In this document: positions 60,679 to 64,000 of the stretch, piece by piece
How the letters are laid out: each line of letters begins with the position of its first letter
Position numbering within the stretch: the stretch's first letter is position 1
Assembly: GCA_913061415.1 (NCBI GenBank)
Contig: CAJXUD010000012.1
Coordinates: forward strand, 1 to 64,000
Direction: 5' to 3'
Origin: an uncultured Oleispira sp.
Lineage (GTDB): Bacteria; Pseudomonadota; Gammaproteobacteria; Pseudomonadales; Oceanobacteraceae
DNA length: 64,000 bases
Translations under genes and position numbers: made by a program
Notes under the pieces: generated by a model
Databases searched by the model: none
What the model was told of the DNA's origin: nothing
What the model saw: the letters and a program-made list of their open reading frames with translations, nothing else

Positions 60679-61902
60679 TTAACCGGCCTTATTTGCCACA
60701 TATTGCGACGCTGCTGCAGAAAACACAACATCAGTCGAACTGTTTAACGCCGTTTCTGCCGAGTCTTGAATAACGCCAATGACAAAACCAATTGCAACAA
60801 CCTGCATAGCAATATCATCGGTGATGCCAAACAAGCCACACGCTAATGGGATTAATAGCAATGACCCTCCCGCTACACCGGAGGCTCCGCACGCCGATAT
60901 AGACGCGACCACACTTAATAGAATAGCGGTACCGAAGTCAATTTGCATACCTAAAGTATGCGCAGCGGCCAGCGTTAAGACCGTTATGGTAATCGCTGCG
61001 CCTGCCATATTCACCGTTGCCCCTAATGGAATGGAGATGGAATACACATTTTCGTCCAGTCCTAACTTTTCACACAATGCCATATTGACCGGAATATTCG
61101 CAGCCGAACTGCGTGTAAAAAAGGCCGTAATACCGGACTCACGCAAACAGGTAAAAACCAGCGGATAAGGATTTTTACGGGTAAGTGCAAAAACAATGAT
61201 GGGATTAATCACTAACGCAATCACCAGCATGGCAGATAATAAAACCGCCACTAAATGGCCGTATTCGCCCATTGTGGTAAAGCCTGTTGTCGCAACGGTA
61301 TTTGCCACCAGCCCTAAAATACCAATAGGCGCGAGTCGTATCACTAATTTTACGATGGTTGAAATGGCCTGTGAAATATCGAACATAAACAGCTTACTGC
61401 TCTCACTGCTTTTTTTCATCGCAAACCCCAATCCGATGCCCCACGCCAGTATGCCAATAAAATTACCTTGTGCGATGGCATCAATAGGATTCACGACAAT
61501 CTTAAATAACAGGGTATTTAATACTTCCATCAAGCCTTGCGGTGGATTTGCGGTCGCGCCCGCGAGATCTAAGGTGAGTGTGCTTGGGAATAAAAAACTC
61601 AATACAACCGCGATAAACGCCGCCATTAAGGTTCCGAAGAAATAGAGTCCAACGATGGGTTTTAAGCTGACATCGCTACTGACCTTTTGATTGGCAATAG
61701 CAGATGCCACTAAAACAAAGACCAAAATCGGCGCCACGGCTTTTAGTGCCGAAACAAAAAAGGTGCCCAAAATGGATAACGACTGCGCAAAGTCAGGAGC
61801 AAGAACCGCTAATAGGCAGCCCGCAATAATGCCAACAACAATTTGCGGGACCAGTCCTATTGAACTTAATTTCAGTAGCACACGGTTATTTAAAAGACTC
61901 AT
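60679..61902 (-). CDS. sstT: Sodium:serine/threonine symporter
   Basis: A 407-aa dicarboxylate/amino acid:cation symporter. It shows eight membrane segments and two re-entrant loops, with [19 protein letters not shown] (HP1), [20 protein letters not shown] and [18 protein letters not shown] (HP2), which are SstT-specific. It imports serine and threonine with sodium across the inner membrane. It lies between yciO and the PHP gene, all on the minus strand, but spacing of about 65 bases leaves operon status open. Confidence 0.92.
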   Translation of the reverse strand: MSLLNNRVLLKLSSIGLVPQIVVGIIAGCLLAVLAPDFAQSLSILGTFFVSALKAVAPILVFVLVASAIANQKVSSDVSLKPIVGLYFFGTLMAAFIAVVLSFLFPSTLTLDLAGATANPPQGLMEVLNTLLFKIVVNPIDAIAQGNFIGILAWGIGLGFAMKKSSESSKLFMFDISQAISTIVKLVIRLAPIGILGLVANTVATTGFTTMGEYGHLVAVLLSAMLVIALVINPIIVFALTRKNPYPLVFTCLRESGITAFFTRSSAANIPVNMALCEKLGLDENVYSISIPLGATVNMAGAAITITVLTLAAAHTLGMQIDFGTAILLSVVASISACGASGVAGGSLLLIPLACGLFGITDDIAMQVVAIGFVIGVIQDSAETALNSSTDVVFSAAASQYVANKAG

Positions 61903-61972
61903 CGCTCATCCACCTTGGGGGAAATAAGATAAAAGCATGAGTTTTAACAATATAAGCAAAAGATGTCTATCT

Positions 61973-62815
61973 TTATGCCGGTATAGCGCTCAATACATGC
62001 CCTAGCTCATCAGACGAAGGGAAAGTAGGCATCACACCTAAATCTAAACCAAATTTATTCGGTCCATGAAAGTCACTGCCGCACGAACCTAACAAACCTT
62101 CATCTTGAGCAATCTTTTTCAATTGACCCGATTGGTTTTTATCCATTAAGCCACAGCAAATTTCCATCGCTTGCCCCCCTGCATGCTGAAAAGCAGCAAT
62201 ACAATCTAACAGCTTAGTACGCGTTAACTTGTAATGATGAGGATGCGCTAATACCGCTTGCCCACCACTTTCGACGATCCACTTAACCACAGTTTCCATG
62301 GTAGGCCAGCCTGATTTCACGTCACCGACCTTGCCTGCGCCTAAATATTTCTTAAACGCCGTTTGGCGATCGGGCACCATGCCTTGCTCAACCAGATATT
62401 GTGCAAAGTGTGGGCGCCCAACTTCACCACCGGCCAATGCTTCTACCGCAGCGAAATCTATCTTCTTTTGCATTTTCTTTTCTAAGCGCTCTGCAATCGT
62501 AATGGCACGAGCACGGCGAACCTCTGTTTGTGAGCGTTCAGCCTCAATCATGACAGGGTGTGCTGGATCCATGCCTAAGCCAACAACATGTATTCCCATA
62601 CCCCGCCATTGTGACGACAACTCAATTCCAGGAATTAAGCGTAAACCCCGCTCTTTAGCGTAATCTGCTACCTGACGGTAACCCACCATGGTATCGTGAT
62701 CTGTAATCGCTAATGTTTCTATATTTCGACCAATTGCACGATCAATTAGCACCTCAGGATCTAAGGCTCCATCGGATGCAGTCGTGTGACAATGAAGGTC
62801 TATTTGCGAAGCCAT
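61973..62815 (-). CDS. rnm: PHP-domain phosphoesterase YciV (RNase AM-like)
   Basis: A 280-aa polymerase-and-histidinol-phosphatase domain protein. The metal-binding segments are DLHCHTTASDGAL (residues 6-18), AITDHDTM, VLAHPHHYK and SCGSDFHGPNKFG. E. coli YciV acts as a 5'-3' exoribonuclease on short RNA and rRNA ends and as a 3',5'-nucleoside bisphosphate phosphatase. The protein's length and motifs match. It is divergent from yciB, with a gap of 54 bases. Confidence 0.92.
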   Translation of the reverse strand: MASQIDLHCHTTASDGALDPEVLIDRAIGRNIETLAITDHDTMVGYRQVADYAKERGLRLIPGIELSSQWRGMGIHVVGLGMDPAHPVMIEAERSQTEVRRARAITIAERLEKKMQKKIDFAAVEALAGGEVGRPHFAQYLVEQGMVPDRQTAFKKYLGAGKVGDVKSGWPTMETVVKWIVESGGQAVLAHPHHYKLTRTKLLDCIAAFQHAGGQAMEICCGLMDKNQSGQLKKIAQDEGLLGSCGSDFHGPNKFGLDLGVMPTFPSSDELGHVLSAIPA

Positions 62816-62869
62816 AAAAATTCCTCAATAATAGCCTCCCATTGTATGCCCTAGGATATTGATCCACAA

Positions 62870-63508
62870 ATGAAGTTACTCCTTGATTTTTTACCCATTG
62901 TTATCTTTTTCATCGTTTATAAGTTTGCGCCTGAGACGATTGATGCCATCAGCCCATTCTTAAATGCCGATCAAATCCAACAGCTCAGCGATATGCCAGC
63001 GATGGTTTTAGCAACCGCCGTGCTCATTCCCGCAACGATGCTGCAAATTTTGTATACCAAAATATCGACCGGCAAGGTCGAAACCATGCACTTAGTCACC
63101 CTTGCGCTTGTGGTAACGATGGGTGGGGCTACGGTGATATTACAAGATAAGACGTTTATTCAATGGAAGCCGACCGTTGTTAATTGGTTGTTTGCTGCTG
63201 CATTCTTTGGCAGCCGTTTTATTGGCGATAAAACCATACTAGAACGTATGATGGGCCAAAACCTGACGCTACCCGCGAATGCTTGGAACAACTTAAATTA
63301 TGCTTGGGTCGCATTTTTTACCTTTAGTGGTACCGCTAATCTGTACGTTGCTTATAATTTCTCGGAAGATGTATGGGTAAACTTTAAATTATTCGGTTTA
63401 TTAGGATTAACGATCCTCTTTATTATTGCCCAATCATTTTATTTATATCGATTCATGACGCCAGAAGATGCAACGCAAGAGAGCTCAGAAAAAGGTGAGG
63501 AGAAATAA
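62870..63508 (+). CDS. yciB: Intracellular septation protein YciB
   Basis: A 212-aa inner membrane protein with five to six helices. [17 protein letters not shown] at the N-terminus, [20 protein letters not shown] and [23 protein letters not shown] are the family signatures. YciB interacts with divisome and elongation proteins and affects envelope synthesis. The role is structural rather than enzymatic. It starts with ATG 62870. The last residues are charged (SEKGEEK). yciI follows after one base. Confidence 0.94.
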   Translation: MKLLLDFLPIVIFFIVYKFAPETIDAISPFLNADQIQQLSDMPAMVLATAVLIPATMLQILYTKISTGKVETMHLVTLALVVTMGGATVILQDKTFIQWKPTVVNWLFAAAFFGSRFIGDKTILERMMGQNLTLPANAWNNLNYAWVAFFTFSGTANLYVAYNFSEDVWVNFKLFGLLGLTILFIIAQSFYLYRFMTPEDATQESSEKGEEK

Positions 63509-63509
63509 T

Positions 63510-63809
63510 ATGTGGTACGCCATTATTAGCCAAGACGTAGAAAACAGCTTAGATAAACGCCTATCCGTTCGTCCTGCACACCTTGAACGCTTAAAAGTAC
63601 TTCAAGCAGAAGGTCGCTTACTGATCGCCGGGCCTCACCCGGCTATTGATAGCGAGGATCCTGGCGCCGATGGTTTTACGGGCAGTTTAGTGGTTGCAGA
63701 ATTCGACTCCCTTGTTGCCGCACAAGCATGGGCCGATGAAGATCCTTATATCGAAGCCGGTGTTTACCAGAGCGTCGTAGTAAAACCCTTTAAGAAAGTG
63801 CTACCTTAA
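63510..63809 (+). CDS. yciI: YciI-family (YCII domain) protein
   Basis: A 99-aa ferredoxin-like fold protein. [42 protein letters not shown] and [16 protein letters not shown] are the YCII marks, including the His/Asp pair (H19-type and DPY) thought to form an active site. Activity is unknown. ATG 63510 has GAGGAG upstream. The open frame upstream (63468) is the yciB gene in another frame. It is cotranscribed with yciB. Confidence 0.93.
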   Translation: MWYAIISQDVENSLDKRLSVRPAHLERLKVLQAEGRLLIAGPHPAIDSEDPGADGFTGSLVVAEFDSLVAAQAWADEDPYIEAGVYQSVVVKPFKKVLP

Positions 63810-63865
63810 CCGGCAGCATTGTCTGAACAAAACGAATTACATTAACGCATTACGATAAGATAGAC

Positions 63866-64000
63866 ATGAAAAAGGTGGTACCCGTGAAACAGTTATTTTG
63901 CATGCTTTTATTAACCCTACTGACTGCAACCAGTTACGCAGCCGTTGAAAAGCGCTACGTTAGTGACAAGCTATGGCTGCAATTACGTTCAGGGCCTGGT
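63866..64000 (+). CDS. Secreted SH3-domain protein, partial (runs off window)
   Basis: The first 45 residues are seen. There is a signal peptide (KQLFCMLLLTLLTATSYA, cleaved after AA), then the start of a bacterial SH3 domain, RYVSDKLWLQLRSGPG, as in the TIGR04211/YgiM family. The start may be ATG 63866 or GTG 63884, the latter with AAGGTGG 5 bases upstream. It follows yciB-yciI, as in many gammaproteobacteria. Confidence 0.75.
   Translation, partial: MKKVVPVKQLFCMLLLTLLTATSYAAVEKRYVSDKLWLQLRSGPG

Noticed and set aside
61196-61645. 149-codon open frame opposite sstT
   Set aside because: It is a mirror of the sstT membrane helices and has no independent support.

Overview
The window is ordinary chromosome from a gammaproteobacterium. 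Three things suggest a marine Oceanospirillales-type relative of Pseudomonas, such as an Oleispira, Thalassolituus or Bermanella-like organism. The gene order serC-pheA-hisC-tyrA/aroA-cmk-rpsA | gyrA | mtaD-ubiG-mupP-yciK is the order I recall for Pseudomonas. tyrA and aroA are fused into one polypeptide. Base composition is moderate and AT-leaning. The genus is inference only. There is no transposase, phage gene or CRISPR array.

Layout. 1-10201 (minus strand): gyrA, serC, pheA, hisC, the tyrA-aroA fusion, cmk and a partial rpsA, covering aromatic amino acid and serine synthesis plus core replication and translation. 10443-15511 (plus): mtaD, ubiG, mupP, a yciK-type SDR and a diguanylate cyclase with a possible sigma-54 promoter. 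15711-21881: an accessory lipid-type block with an ArsR repressor and palindromic operator, two reductases, a desaturase with its ferredoxin-reductase partner, a CDP-alcohol phosphatidyltransferase and a cytidylyltransferase. 21957-29773 (minus): tRNA-Pro(GGG), a MerR regulator, ihfA, pheT, pheS, rplT, rpmI, infC and thrS. 29936-32082: an AraC regulator divergent from a membrane di-iron hydroxylase. 32209-38452: ffh, ypjD, a CorC-family gene and metG. 38484-42010: a possible ADP-ribosyltransferase-fold protein and several envelope proteins. 42228-45198: fadH and a frameshifted satP.

45348-51780 is the selenium region. selD, mnmH and a PhnCDE-like ABC transporter with a fused double permease lie on one strand, and a small siroheme/[4Fe-4S] reductase-like gene is divergent. 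Reduced selenium would be activated by SelD and placed into tRNA by MnmH. The transporter probably imports a selenium oxyanion, and the reductase may reduce it.

51787-64000: a DEDDh exonuclease overlapping an acyltransferase-like gene, a thioredoxin-like membrane protein, a DUF3127 OB-fold protein with an SSB-type tail, rluB, scpB (long acidic extension), scpA, trpS, yciO, sstT, a PHP-domain phosphoesterase, yciB, yciI and the start of an SH3-domain protein.

The most interesting items are the selenium locus with its reductase, the SSB-tailed DUF3127 protein, the ART-like orphan, the desaturase/phospholipid block, the one-base frameshift in satP, and two palindromic MITE-like intergenic elements. 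All positions were read by eye and no database search was possible.
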